Source: Akebia trifoliata (lineage: Eukaryota > Streptophyta > Magnoliopsida > Ranunculales > Lardizabalaceae). Taken from it: a stretch of DNA of 64,000 nucleotides. The notes beneath the pieces are model-generated. The model saw only the letters and a list, made by a program, of their open reading frames with translations. It did not search any database and was not told where the DNA came from. Each line of letters begins with the position of its first letter. Within the stretch, counting starts at the first letter, position 1. The stretch covers positions 44,035,220-44,099,219 of the forward strand of contig CM030714.1 of assembly GCA_017979445.1 (NCBI GenBank). Reading direction: 5' to 3'. Of the stretch, positions 1 through 12,400 are shown one piece after another. Both the position numbers and the translations under genes were made by a program.

Positions 1-587
1 AATGTTTGGTATAAATTACTAATTTCTGCTTTGACCCACAACAATATTTTGCTGGGGATCACCTACAATGTCTTGGAAGTCGTGGTATGCTTAGTTAAGA
101 TGGTCATGGCTAGTAGGCCACCTCCGACTAGCACAAATGCCATTTCAGCTGATTCTCGTAGGTTAGAAATATTGGTTTGAGCATTTATATAATTCTTGTG
201 TTGGCCAACCAACGAAAATTCATGTGAACAGAAAGGCTGAAATAGTGCGCAATGTCACTCTCTTCCACGGCTCACCATAATTATCAGGTTGACTGCATGA
301 ATCCCATTTTTCCCTGTACTTTTTATCAGAACTTTTGACATTGGAACATTACTAGAGAATAAGTGGAACATTGTAAATCGATGAGGATAACACTTAAGAA
401 AATATACACATGGACTAGTCATCTTTCATCCCAACCTCTTACAACATAAATAATTATTAAAACAGTTTACATAACCGTGTAATCACTAATTTTTACTAAT
501 GTTCCCCTTCTATAGACGGCTGCGGTGATGATGCATTCGTGCTCGCACAAAAGCAGAATAGAGTTAGAGAACTTTGTACCCATTTGT
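1..587. other. 3' flank of the CAF40 gene
   Basis: No protein family is recognisable on either strand. The stretch lies just downstream of the CAF40 stop codon on the minus strand, so part of it is probably 3' UTR and terminator. No mobile-element ends were seen. Confidence 0.5.
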
Positions 588-3500
588 TTAGTTACCGAAC
601 ATATGATCGAGCCCACCCCCAGCCTGCAAAGCTACCAATCGGTTCGCTCCTGACACATTATGGATCAGCTGTTGTAGCCATCGTTTCGTTGTTGGATCTT
701 CCTGCAAATACATGTACAAAATAAAATGAATAAGAATTCCCAAAGATAAAAATAAAAATGACAAAAGATCCTCTGCTTTGGATGACCAATATGCCATGGC
801 CCAAAGTCACCAGCTTGGATTCCCATTGTGTGCACCCACGAAAGTACCACAGGCCATGAAAACTAAAGATAATACTTGAATGGCATTATCAAGCTAGAAA
901 CAAATAGGAAACCTCGGACTCAGAGTCGATGAGAGTGTGGGCACTGTTATGGACACAAGAAGAGGCAAGGAGAGTCAGAAATCTCCCAGGTCAAGATTGA
1001 ACCTAAGAAATGAGCCTGACCAACCAACAGAAAGCTTTAGGGATTTTTTGAGAATTCAAGGAATTTGGTACCCTCTATGTTGCTTAATATGGGGGAACCA
1101 AGAACAAATATGTTAAAAGGAATTGAAGGTGCCAGCTAGCTTAGTTGGTAGTCTATGGGTGATTATACCATAGACCCGGGATTCCCGCTATCACTGAGTT
1201 ACTGATCTTACTAAAAACAGGCCTCTTACCATTGAAATATATACAGTGCAGGAGGATGAGGATGTTGATATGGACAAGTGGAAGAAGTTGGAAATTCAAA
1301 ACTACGAAATGGAAGTAAACATGTTAGTAGCAGAACGTCCTTCAAAAAGGTCTAAAGGGTAAAAGCTACATAACAAATAAATTGGTTGTCTTCTCCAACA
1401 ACACACTTGGATGTTGACATGGATAAGTTGAATTAGGAAATTCAAAATAAGAAATGAGCACAATTTAAAGAATACAAGAATAAGGAGATCATTAAAAGAA
1501 AAAGTTGATTGAGGTTGTAGGGCACACATAATGAAGACCTATGCCGGCACCACTGAGAAGGATCATATTTGAGCAAGTAGAAGCTTCTAAGAGAGTAATA
1601 GTAAAGGCTAGAAACGAACTTCTTAGTAGTAGTAAGAAAATACATGAAGGCACATGCCTTGATCACATATAACGCTACAAAAAGTTGAATAGTGAAATTG
1701 GATTCATGTTGCCAAGCCCAAAATAGCTGGAATATGGTGTAGATGATGATGAAGGATTTGTGTCGGAAATTGGATATTTTGCATAAACGATCTGAAGTTC
1801 GAATGGAAAAGAACTGAATTTGGATATGAAGCACAAAATAATGTAAAGTAACTCTCACATTCAGGGATATAAAAGAAAGAAGAAAGAAAAAAAAATGAAA
1901 CTGTTTGGTTACAGCTCAAGTGCATATTTATTTGGGGCCCAAAAACCAGTAATAAGAGAGGGATATAGTAAACTAAGACCATTTTACTTGAGTAATTAGT
2001 ATCTGAATCTGAGTACAGCTAGAACACTCCCAAGAGGGATAATAGTAAACTATTAAACAAAATAATGGAAGCTTTCTGCACATTTCACAGATAGAACTTA
2101 CACGAAGGCAATTATTGAAGGTCCCGTCTCTTAATGTTTCAGGTAGGCAATTTCTCAGTGCTTCACATGCCCTGTATTGAGGAAATAAAAAAAAATCACA
2201 ACCTTATCATTAAATATTGCAAATGACATGTCATCCAAGAAAGAAATTTTTTTATAATGATGGTTCATATATATTAGAATCATGATACAGGTGATCCAAC
2301 CTTGGATTATCCGACAGTCTAAGATAACAGCGAACAATGTGTTTTAGAAGCCGTGCTGAGGGTTGTTCAGCAAGTGAGGTAACCATGCTACCCAAAACAC
2401 GGCCAACTGCGAAAAATCGCTCTGCTGTAGCACAAATATAGCGCAGCCCCACATCATCCAGCAGAATCTTTTGAACGATAAAGGTAGCAACCTAAAGAGT
2501 TAAAAGTCAATAAGTAAAAGCTCAAAAGATAGCAGAGAACAAGTGTAAAAAAAGATAAGTCTTAATGGGCATTTCTTTGACAAAAAACTTGGAAACATTT
2601 GGCTAAAATAGACGAATATTATTAAGTAATAGTACATTTTCCACTGATTAGAGGAAATTATGCACTTGGAACCAATTTTCCTTTAGGTCTTTTCTATTTC
2701 AATAAACTATAAGAGAAATTAAAACACAATTAAAAAAAATGCATTGGAAGTTATGCCAAAAGTTCCAGCAAGCGTGTAACCTGGACAGAATATTTCAAGA
2801 AGCTATGTCAATCTCATGTTTTGAATGTGATTCAATGGCACTACAAAGACAAACTTCATGTGTTTCTTCAGTTGGTTTACTGATATTACAAGGCTTTGAA
2901 GTATTTCTCCTTATGTAGATATATTTTTTATATTTTTGACTAATCTAATTGGGGGAGAGTTAGTCTGGTGTGGCACTCCTAACTCTTCACAGATCTATAA
3001 TGTCTGCCCACTCCTATGCATGTTAAAAACTGATACACGTCCAAGTCCAGCACTAAGAAAGAAAAGGTATGGTAGGGCTAACCATTTCATCTACACAGCA
3101 ACACAAAACTCTAAACCATGAATCATTATTGCCATCTGGAATAACAATGGAAGATGAGTCCACCTAAGATTTCTCTAAATGAGTCACCACTCCCCAACCC
3201 AAAATCATCTTCAGTGCTAGCTCTACCTTTGCCACTTCTGTGAGGATTTGCCACTAAAAGATTCAATAATGGCCCAAAGATTCTGACACAAGTGGAAATA
3301 ACTTTTATTGCCTTCATCAATAAAGAAAATAAATAAATATATAAATAATTTTCTTATTTTTGTAAGCCTTGAAAAGTCAAAATCAGTGTGAAAACGGGCC
3401 TGTAACTCACTGTTTTTGAAAGTCCACTACCCACATATCTGTAACTGTTATCTCCTGTAAACAGTTAAATCCAGAAGAATCTAAAACTACCAAAACATTT

Positions 3501-6500
3501 GAATGGTAACAACACAACAGTTTCCAGCACAAAATAATACATGTCTTCACATAGTCACAATAGATTAACAAAGACATGTTACTCACTGTTTTTGAAAGTT
3601 CACTGCCGATCTCCATGGTTCGCAGACACAATGGAATTATTTCTGTTGAGAGAAGAAAACTAATAACTTCTGTATCATCAACCTGCAAAATATTCAAGTT
3701 TATTTTCATGAACTTCAGACAACTAAAGAATAATAAATCTATTTATTCAGGAAGCTTGATGTTAGGCGAACTGGTAACCCCAACCAGTTATTATCATCAA
3801 AGCCTTATCCCAAAGACTTGGATCAGCTAAACCAACTATATTAACAGGATAATAATATTTACTTGTGCTAATATTTACAAGAACATGTCTCGAGATGGTT
3901 CTTCTCTGTCAAATCCTTCTACAAAGCTATTTATAATTCTCCCTAAATTTTGTTTCCTAACATCGTAATTTGGGGCCTAAATGTTCGGTCAAAAATAGTC
4001 CTTTTTTTCAACAATGGTCTTGAATAAGATTTTCTCTTGTTCACCTCATTTCTCATGGAATTGTTGTGGTGAATTTTTGTTCCCTTGTAAAAACAAGTGG
4101 GAAAGAAATCTTTCATAACCTTATACACTCTTTTAAATTTGGTCCCACTTTCTTTATTTGTGGGTGTTCCCAAATTCCTTATCTTCATTCCAATCATGGC
4201 AATCTTTGGTGTTTTGCTCAAGGGAAAGAATCTTGTGGAGCTGACCTTTCACTGTTTGTTGGGATATTTGTAGAGAGAGAAATAACCGTAAGTTTGAAGG
4301 AATAGAGAGTTCAAAGCAAGAAATGAGGTTCAATAGGTGTAAAGCTTTTGAGGAGCTAGATGGAGTTTCTTAGAGGACTTTTCATTTAGATGGGATCGAG
4401 TCTGTTCAGAGAATCCATAGGGATATAATGGCATGGGGAGATTAAGTTTGCTTGCTAGTTTTTTTATTTTCTTTTTGTAGGTTAGTCAATCGACCACCTT
4501 TTTTCTTCCCTAATAAAATGTTCCCTAATAAGTATGGCCCATTGTGAGGTTGGATTGCCCAACATGCTATCCAATGGGTCCCACAGGCGAGAGTACAATG
4601 GGGAGTAAGAATAGAGAGTAAGTATAGACCAACTCATGTATACACAGACAAATAGATAGATAGATACATAGAGGGCAATGGAATTTATAGAATTTGTAAT
4701 ATAAAATGAGCAAGCACAAAGTACCTTTACAAGAGCACCAATAACACCCAAGCTGGTAAGTCTCAGATACTCGAATGGTCTCGTCTTGCTTGTAGTATTT
4801 AGAAAAGGGTACAAATACAAAGGTATATGAGCTGCAAACAAAATTCCAAATATTCAATTATATTTCCTTATTGCAACCAAATCAGTAATAACATATGTAT
4901 CTTCATGGAAGATAAAGTTAGTCAAGGAGTTACTTCATATATGTTTTGTCATAACAAACTCAAAAAATAGCAAAAATATTAGAAATAAAAGGGCAAAATC
5001 TGATCTATTGATGTGCTTCTAGACTTAAGCATACAACCAAAAGTTCTCTTGAAACACACAAAAATATTCAATCCTAGAGAGAAGTGTGAATACTTATTCA
5101 CCAAATCAAGATCTAAAATATTGAGGCAATGGATGAAATTCATATTCTCTTGCAAAATATATGATAAAACAGAGATTCATATTGAAAAATATGCTAACGA
5201 AAATGGAATACTTTGTAAAAGTTCCTAAATCATGACAGCCACCAAAGGCATAATTCATGCAAGATAAGAATTGCTTACTTCAAAAGATTTTGCAAGATAT
5301 TTCAATATATAATGGAAAATAGTATAACCATAAACACTAATTGAAGCTCTGATACCAATGTATTAAGTTCAAAATATGTGCAATTCTTTATTTCTGTTTT
5401 CTGTGCTGAATATTAAGAAGTAAATTAGCTTCATACAACTTTTAAGTGGAAATGCTGTTATGCATTAAAAGGTATAAAAAAACTGACCATTCAGGAATGA
5501 CGTCCTGGTATCTGGGTGGGATGCTACACACTGTATAAACAAAAAAAAAAAAAATTGCATCAATTGCCTTCTCCATAAAGAACGACACAGGTAACAACAG
5601 TAAATCCATACCACTCAGGAATCCATTTATAAAATTCTAAAAAATGAATTTGAATCGCATAGAAAATAAGAACAGAAGGTAGACAGACACCCATCAGAAA
5701 ATTGAACGCCCACCATATCTATGTTACAAAATAATATACCAACAGTTCATGCAAAAAAGAGTGAAAAAGTAGGATCCAAGTGAATTACAATCTAGAACAG
5801 ATTGGACCTATAACCTATCTTTATATCTGAACATATTAAAAAATCCAGAGGATCTTAACTGTTGGTATTTACAGACTACTGATATGCAACAAGCTTAACT
5901 GTTCTTAAAGGCACTTAAATGATTGGTTGCATCTTATATCTATGTAAGCATACGAAAAGCATGCACACATAGGTATTGGACGCATTAAGGTAAGCCTCAA
6001 CAATAGGTTCATTTTGTTTTTGAGGAGAATCTTATGCTTTTTTTTATGTAACGGATAATGTATCGGCTGACATCTGGACAGGCAATAAATGCAAGACTAA
6101 TACCAATCCCATGATGCATCAGTCAGATGTGGGATCCTTACTAAGATCAATACTTGAATCACGACCCAGATGCACTACAATCACATCCAAAATAAATAAA
6201 TAAAATTTTGATTGGTCACATCAAAAATAAAATAAAAATTGCCCGTTACAAGAGCTTCACATTTCACAAGTGTGGCCCTACACCTACTAATCTAACAGAA
6301 TAATTACGTGTTAAGTATTTGACCTTGTTAAAAACTATTGTAAATCCAACAATGGTTTTAATGCATCATTTTCATTAAAAAAAAAAATTCTTGAATATAG
6401 TAAATAAATTATTTTGAATATAGTAGATATTCTCACTGGGGATGATACAAGCAATAACTAATAACTTCAAAGGTAGACAAAATCTGTGACAATTTACTGG

Positions 6501-7879
6501 CTAATATGTAATAAAAGTAAAACTATTACAAAAGGTAAAAAGGAAACAACGAAAACTATCACAAAAGGTAAAAAGGAAACAACTGACCTGAAGAAGAGCA
6601 AGTGCATTGCAAACTCGGTTCGATGCTCCTGGAGTAAGGGTTGGTGGTGATAGAAAAGGGTATATTGAAACTATCTCCTGCAAGAAATGAGAAGCCTTGG
6701 CATTAGTCATCTATCAGGCCAACAAAAGTAGAATGGTTTGCTCCCAATTAATGTGTTTCAAAGGTAGCACTTCCTATTTGGTAACTAACTTCAAAATATA
6801 TAAGAGAATAATATGTATCTACATATTGGTATGTATTTATATACGTATATATAAATAAAAGAGTAAATTATCAACTGCAAGAAACAAGCTCCTTATCAGT
6901 CCATCTACAAGAAACAAACCACATCGACTATGTCATGAAGTGTAGAGGAAAGGCATACGCTGCATGTGAAGCTCAATTAATGCAGTTTTATCTAAACACA
7001 TGGCATCGGCCAACAGAAATAAGTGATACAGGCATACCTGAAGGAGCGCGGCAATGGTACCAAACGAATGCCACAACAACGGCGCCAAATCTTGAAAAAT
7101 TTCTCTTTTCTTAAACAGAAAACAAAGAACAATCAATTTAATATTTCTTCCACAAAAATCTTAACATAGAAGAAGCCAAAAAAAAAAAAAAAATGCCAGC
7201 ACGATTTATACAACATTTCAACTCATGCAATCCACGACAAAAGCACGAAAGGAAACAAAGTGCTTAAGCCGTCAACACAACCCACAAATTACAAACCAAA
7301 AGAAAACTTTTTAAGTGTCTGTTCAGTCTATAACTTCAATCCCATTTAAAAATGACTCAATTGAAGCTAGATTGTACTTATTTTTTATAATAAGCTTAGA
7401 AAACTTTCAAAAAGAACATACATCCCAAGCATCCAAACCCCAACTCAGCAGGTTTGAAGAAACTGGAGTATGCCCTCTTTATTTCTCCATAGAATTCGAT
7501 AAATTTCAGAAAAAAGTTACCAAATTTAGCAATAACAAGAAGCTCATAAACCAATCAAACGATTTACCAAAATATATCACCAACAAATTAACCGATTTGA
7601 CACCAATAATCTTCTAACACTGTTGAATAAAACTAACCTTCTGCATCAAAGATTGGTGATCTATATTTTTAAGACGATTTAAAGGGTTTGTAGGTTTACC
7701 TTTGAGAGATCAAGAAGGGCGTTTTCTCGAAGTTCAGGGTTGCTCAACTCGAGCACCAACTGCTCCGCAGACGACATTTTTGGATCTTGATTTGGTTGAG
7801 GGACTGATGGATTAGCAGAAGAGACGTTAGAACTACTGAAAGATCGATTGAAAGGTAAAGAATTAGGCAGATTGGACAT
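588..7879 (-). CDS. CCR4-NOT complex subunit CAF40/CNOT9 (RCD1-like), nine exons
   Basis: Scaffold subunit of the CCR4-NOT deadenylase, which shortens mRNA poly(A) tails in the cytoplasm; the family is an armadillo-repeat fold that docks partners and RNA. Exons on the minus strand: 7700-7879, 7038-7109, 6588-6677, 5488-5530, 4725-4831, 3587-3682, 2301-2491, 2102-2171, 588-701. They join in frame to 320 residues, the usual length for plant members. Recognisable blocks in order: ASAEQ-like [20 protein letters not shown] near residue 35, [138 protein letters not shown]. In exon 4 the usual hydrophobic pair after CVASHPDTR is replaced by TS. Intron 5 holds an antisense LINE remnant. A telobox lies about 20 bases upstream of the ATG. 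Family assignment is firm; expression is not testable here. Confidence 0.95.
1131..1200 (+). repeat. tRNA-like segment, possible SINE head, in CAF40 intron 8
   Basis: A stretch reading TAGCTTAGTTGGTAG followed about 35 bases later by GACCCGGGATTCCCGC resembles spaced A-box and B-box tRNA promoter blocks. No cloverleaf, tail or target duplication could be confirmed, so this is only a candidate SINE relic. Confidence 0.25.
3880..4440 (+). mobile_element. LINE 3' fragment (RT C-terminus and RNase/zinc-binding region), CAF40 intron 5
   Basis: Broken plus-strand frames give [14 protein letters not shown] near 3905-3950 and [16 protein letters not shown] near 4262-4310. Both are typical of the C-terminal part of plant LINE ORF2. 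Frames are interrupted by stops and shifts, so it is dead. It is antisense to the host gene. Confidence 0.7.
5346..5358 (-). other. retrotransposon primer-binding-site-like motif, CAF40 intron 4
   Basis: On the minus strand this reads TTGGTATCAGAGC, identical to the common plant primer-binding site complementary to initiator tRNA-Met. It is preceded by an ACA that could end an LTR. No matching LTR pair or gag was identified, so this may be a relic or coincidence. Confidence 0.35.
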
Positions 7880-7897
7880 GACCCGTGGTGTACAGAC

Positions 7898-7905
7898 TAG
7901 GGTTT
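7898..7905 (-). promoter_or_regulatory. telobox in CAF40 5' leader
   Basis: Minus strand AAACCCTA lies 19-26 bases upstream of the ATG and is followed further upstream by a (GA)n tract at about 7930-7948. Teloboxes near the start site are common in plant housekeeping and translation-related genes. The SWAP gene has one in the same place. Confidence 0.55.
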
Positions 7906-8041
7906 GAGAGAGAACAACAAGCTTTCGCTTCTCTCTCTCTCTCTCTTTTCTGGATACGAAGAGAGGAACGATTGATGGATGAAAGTTACAGTGTGGAGCG
8001 CGCAGAAAAGCGACACGTCATTAGGGTGAATTTACCGTTTT

Positions 8042-8178
8042 GAGAGATTCTATTAGCACACCATATTTTACTTATAACAGGCCAAATTTTATGTTATGTA
8101 ATGAACCATACAAGTGATACAACCTCAAAGCGATTGGTGTGTTGTAAGTAAATATTGGTGTGCCAATTGAATGTCTCT
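8042..8178. mobile_element. MITE with about 45-bp inverted ends, copy 1
   Basis: Left arm contains ATTAGCACACCATATTTTAC. The right arm, reverse-complemented, contains ATTGGCACACCAATATTTAC. The arms pair over roughly 45 bases. A related element with the GGCACACCAATTTTTAC arm is in VPS35L intron 22 at 48905-49004. It lies 160-300 bases upstream of the CAF40 ATG. Confidence 0.65.
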
Positions 8179-8199
8179 TTTCTTAACTTATACTTTGAC

Positions 8200-8290
8200 C
8201 TCCAAGCGTCCGGAAAAAAAAACTTTGATGCGACGCGATAGCTTCGAAGTTTTGATAGAACCCTCCACTTTACAAGACACGTGGTTTATC
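8200..8290. repeat. half copy of a fold-back element shared with 63697-63900
   Basis: Contains AACTTTGATGCG, CTTCGAAGTTTTGA and GAACCCTCC followed by TTTACAAGACACGTGG. The same order of blocks occurs in the arms of the fold-back at 63697-63900. Only one arm is clear here. Confidence 0.5.
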
Positions 8291-9472
8291 CTTACGTTTT
8301 TAAATTGGTCACATACCCCTTGACCGCAGTCTCTTCTCTCATCGACTAATGAAAATGGTCTGAATGACTTGGAAATCTTAGATTTTTCTTACAAAACCAG
8401 TCATCTTCAACATCTTGCAGATGATGATGATGATGATAGTAATAATGGTGATGATGATGAGGGTATTGAGGTCATTCTTCATTATTTATAAAAGAAAACC
8501 TAGATTAAGGGCATATTATTAGTTTAAAAAAAGATCAAGGGTATCTCAAATAAATATGGAGGGGTATCATTATTTTGAAAACATAAAATAAAAAAATAAA
8601 AAAAAGGGTTAAGGATTCAGATTTAAGTTAAGTACTCCAATCTACAAAACTTGGGTTAGCCTAAAACAAGACATCATCATCTCACTCATATCTCGATGAA
8701 AAACATATATGATTCTACAGACACATCCACGTCAGCAATGTTAGAATTGATGTCAATTTCAATGTTAGTTCAGCATTTTTCACAACAATACAGATAAAAG
8801 AAGTGAAGAGAAAATATAATAAAAACAATAATATGAGCCCCTGTTATCTAGACTATTCATCTTATGGTCATAGCATGGAATTTTCAAAGTTAATATATTG
8901 CTTTCTCTTTTGGAAAGAATGTGCAATGGAATCTGATCCCTTTCACCACCTGTTGAGCATTTAGAATTAAAATAATATTGAAAGATTTCAAAGGTTTAAG
9001 TAAATAAGATAAATGGGTCATCATAAACATTTTAGCTTTCATTTTCTTTTGATTTAAGCAGTTTTGGTATTGGATTTTAGGGTTCCAAAGTCCAAAACTG
9101 ACTTGAATGCATTTTACATTAAAGGGATAAATGGACTGCCATAGGGGCATAATACACAAACTTTGGTTTAACTTCATAAGTCAATCTCATCTACTCATTC
9201 ATAGTGATGTTTAGCTTCAGATACCATGCCATGGCGTCTCATATTCTAGCCTGTTAAAGAAAGAAGCCCAGCACTTGGTGCTAACCATATCAAACACTAA
9301 GAAAATAGTTTTAACTAAATAGGCAAGAATACAGAGATGAAAACAAATTTCTATTACATTTATCTAATTGAAGGAGTAAACTATGTCAGTACCCATACAT
9401 AAGAAGGTTACACTACGATGCCGTCGATTCTTCAGGTACTGACTAGAAAAATTGCGTTGGGTATTAGTTCAC

Positions 9473-12400
9473 CTATTTCTTCTTGTACTCCCTGGGTCCG
9501 AATATGGTTGATCCGATTCTCACATTCGTACTACCCATTTCAATCTGCAGAGATCCACAAATTATGAAAAATTAAAGATTTTTTAGTATAGCATGAAAAA
9601 CGCAATTGCTGACAATAATGAGCGTAGAAACATTAGAACTTTATGGAAAAATAATATATTTTAATTTTTTTTATAAGTATGATTTTATTGGATAAGAAAA
9701 AAAAAAAGGGAGGTCGAGGTGGCCCCCAAGAAATACAAAGCTCAAAAGAAAGAGAAAAAACAAAATATACGAAAGCAAAAGTGTTACAAAGCTAACAGCC
9801 CACTCTCAAAATTACAAGGAACACAACTTAGTCCATTTGGACACAAAGTCTTAAAAGAACACTCCTTCAAAATTTTTACTTATCTTGCACCAATAGAATA
9901 TAATACCCAAAATCTCCAGAATCACTTCTTGAGACGACTTCTCCTTTCCCTGAAAAGCTCTTTTGTTCCGTTCTTTCCAACGATCCCAACAGACTACAAA
10001 TGGGGGAATGGCCCAAAGGTACCTTTTCCTACTAAAGGGTACTTCGAAACTCAGTGTGGCCAAGGACTACATCCCTTGCCAATCATGAAGAGGTCCATAG
10101 CTCTATTGGTTTATTTCAATATACTAACTTCCTAGGATTTAGTTTCACGAAGAATACTAAATCAGTTAACGTACTATTCCTAGCATACCACATACTAAAC
10201 ATTCAACAGCATTAGGTGCATGGTTTTAAATCTCTTCTGAGACCGAGATGACTTGTCCGAGTTGTCTAGGTATGTCCACCAATGAGACGAGTTGACAAGT
10301 CGTCTCAAAGACATGGTTTGTTCTAATTCTAAGGCATTTTTTTCAATCTCATCCTAGACGACCCAAATAAATCGGATATCTCATCTAAGATGACTCGGTC
10401 TCGTTCATGGATGAGACGAGACGTCAAAACGAGTTTTAAAACCATAATTAGGTGGGCATGCAAGCGGGACAGAATTGAATAGCTGAGTATGTTATGAGCA
10501 TAGGTACTGAGATAATACTGGGGAAATCAGGATTATACTTATGGCTTTTATTTATTTTAATGACTTCTTTTGATATCAGACTACTAATTCATGGAATAAT
10601 TGAAATTATTGCCACCAAGTGTTAATATATTTCAAACTCAGAACAATATATTCCTCACCGCTTGCTCAAAGTCGCCAGACATGCCCATGGATAGCTCACA
10701 CTGCTCCTCTGTCATTCCAAGCGCTTTGCAGACCTCAGTTCTACAGTTTGATAACAGCTGCCTCACCGATAAATGCAAAGGAGGACTCAGAAAAACAAAA
10801 TAAAATACAGACAAAACCAAGGCTGGTAATGAAGTGCAGGTCCCAGAATGATCACCCTGAAGTTCTCTGGAGTTGATGTGTAGTCCAGCATTCCTATTGT
10901 CATTAGGCCAGAAAACTCAAGGTTTGGGCAACGCAGCTTAACATGTTCTGCAAGTTCTACGCAACCTGAGGGCTCGACCCCAGATTTTGCTGCAACAGAA
11001 ATCATGGATCAATTAATTGACCATATTGTGCACCCACTCAAGTTAAATGACATGTTCAAGGTAAATGAAAGACAAACAATGTTCAAATACATGGCATAGA
11101 ATAGTCAGTTTGGATACTAAATCAATTTCACTCGTAATTGAATTAACTTAAGCTTATTACTCTTGATCTTATTGACTTTATTCTATACATCAAATTTAGC
11201 TCTTTATGATTAATGAATGGGCACAGGTGGCTTTGGTCTCCTTGTCAGACGGAAAGATGTCTTGGATGCCATATTGTTCGTGTGATCACGATTGATTGAA
11301 TACATACTGTCTACTTTGGTACTACGTCTAGGAAAATGATAATGGTGTTTCAATTCATATATTAGGTATTCTTCGGCTAGCATGAGAACCCATTGTCATA
11401 CTTACTAGGGTCAAATGAAAATGATAAAGGGTAAATAATAGAAAACTGACAGTTGAATTGAGTATAGAATAAAACTAATTGCTACTATACGACTATTATC
11501 TGATTTAAGTATAGTACCGACTTCATTCTTAAGCCCAACTGACCATCGTCATGGTATTTTATGAAATGGGAAATATTTTCTATGTTTTCACTCACATTCT
11601 TCCATACTGGTGTTCACTTGGACCAAAACCTTCAAAGGCTTTCTTCCAATGCTTCCAACAAAACGATCAAGATGATTCGCAATCTGTCAAGCAAGGATAA
11701 CAGTAGTGTCAAGTGAGTGATGAGCTCATGATGAATAAAAGGGGGAAAAATTGGGGCTATTTTTTAGACCAGCTGATCTTTTCATAATATGAAGATTTAA
11801 CTTTCAAGTTGGATCTCAAACCAACAAGCCACAATTCATGATGGAAAGCCCAAATATATAACTTTGATAAGTAGAGGATTGCATTAATATGCAAGGAAAG
11901 AAACATGCATTACAAAGAAAATTGGAGGCCGAGGAGACCGACCTAATAAGAACAAAAACACCAAAACCCACCCCAGGGCTTACCCATCCCCAATCAACAA
12001 ATTATTCCATTCCTATCTAAAGACATGGTCCCCAAAAAAACCCTCACAAAAAACTTGGACCAAAGGAAGATAGCAGCCTTAATGTCAAGGATAATTGCAT
12101 GAATGTAGAAATCCTTCACAAAGAAAGACCTACTTGTTTGATTGTTTCAGTCCTTCCAAAGACCCCGCATGAGAGGTGATTAATATTTTCACCACATACC
12201 GTTCACATAGAGCAGTCAATGATAATTCTTTTTTAGGATATCAGATGATCTACAACAATGATTTTATCCCAATAGGTGAGACTTTGGACGGAACATTAGA
12301 TACCCACACAAAAGAGGGAACCAAAAAGGACTCCAAAGCCGCATAGAATGGACAAATAAAATGCATGCATTTTAATCCTTAAACCAAAATCTTGTCCTTG

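Larger units (their letters stand above)
7880..9472. other. intergenic: CAF40 promoter side and PLP-gene 3' flank
   Basis: The 1.6 kb between the two minus-strand genes has no coding potential. It contains a small MITE at 8042-8178 and a half copy of a fold-back element at 8200-8290, so two mobile elements sit within 400 bases upstream of the CAF40 start. A (GAT)n-like run is at 8420-8460. Confidence 0.6.
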
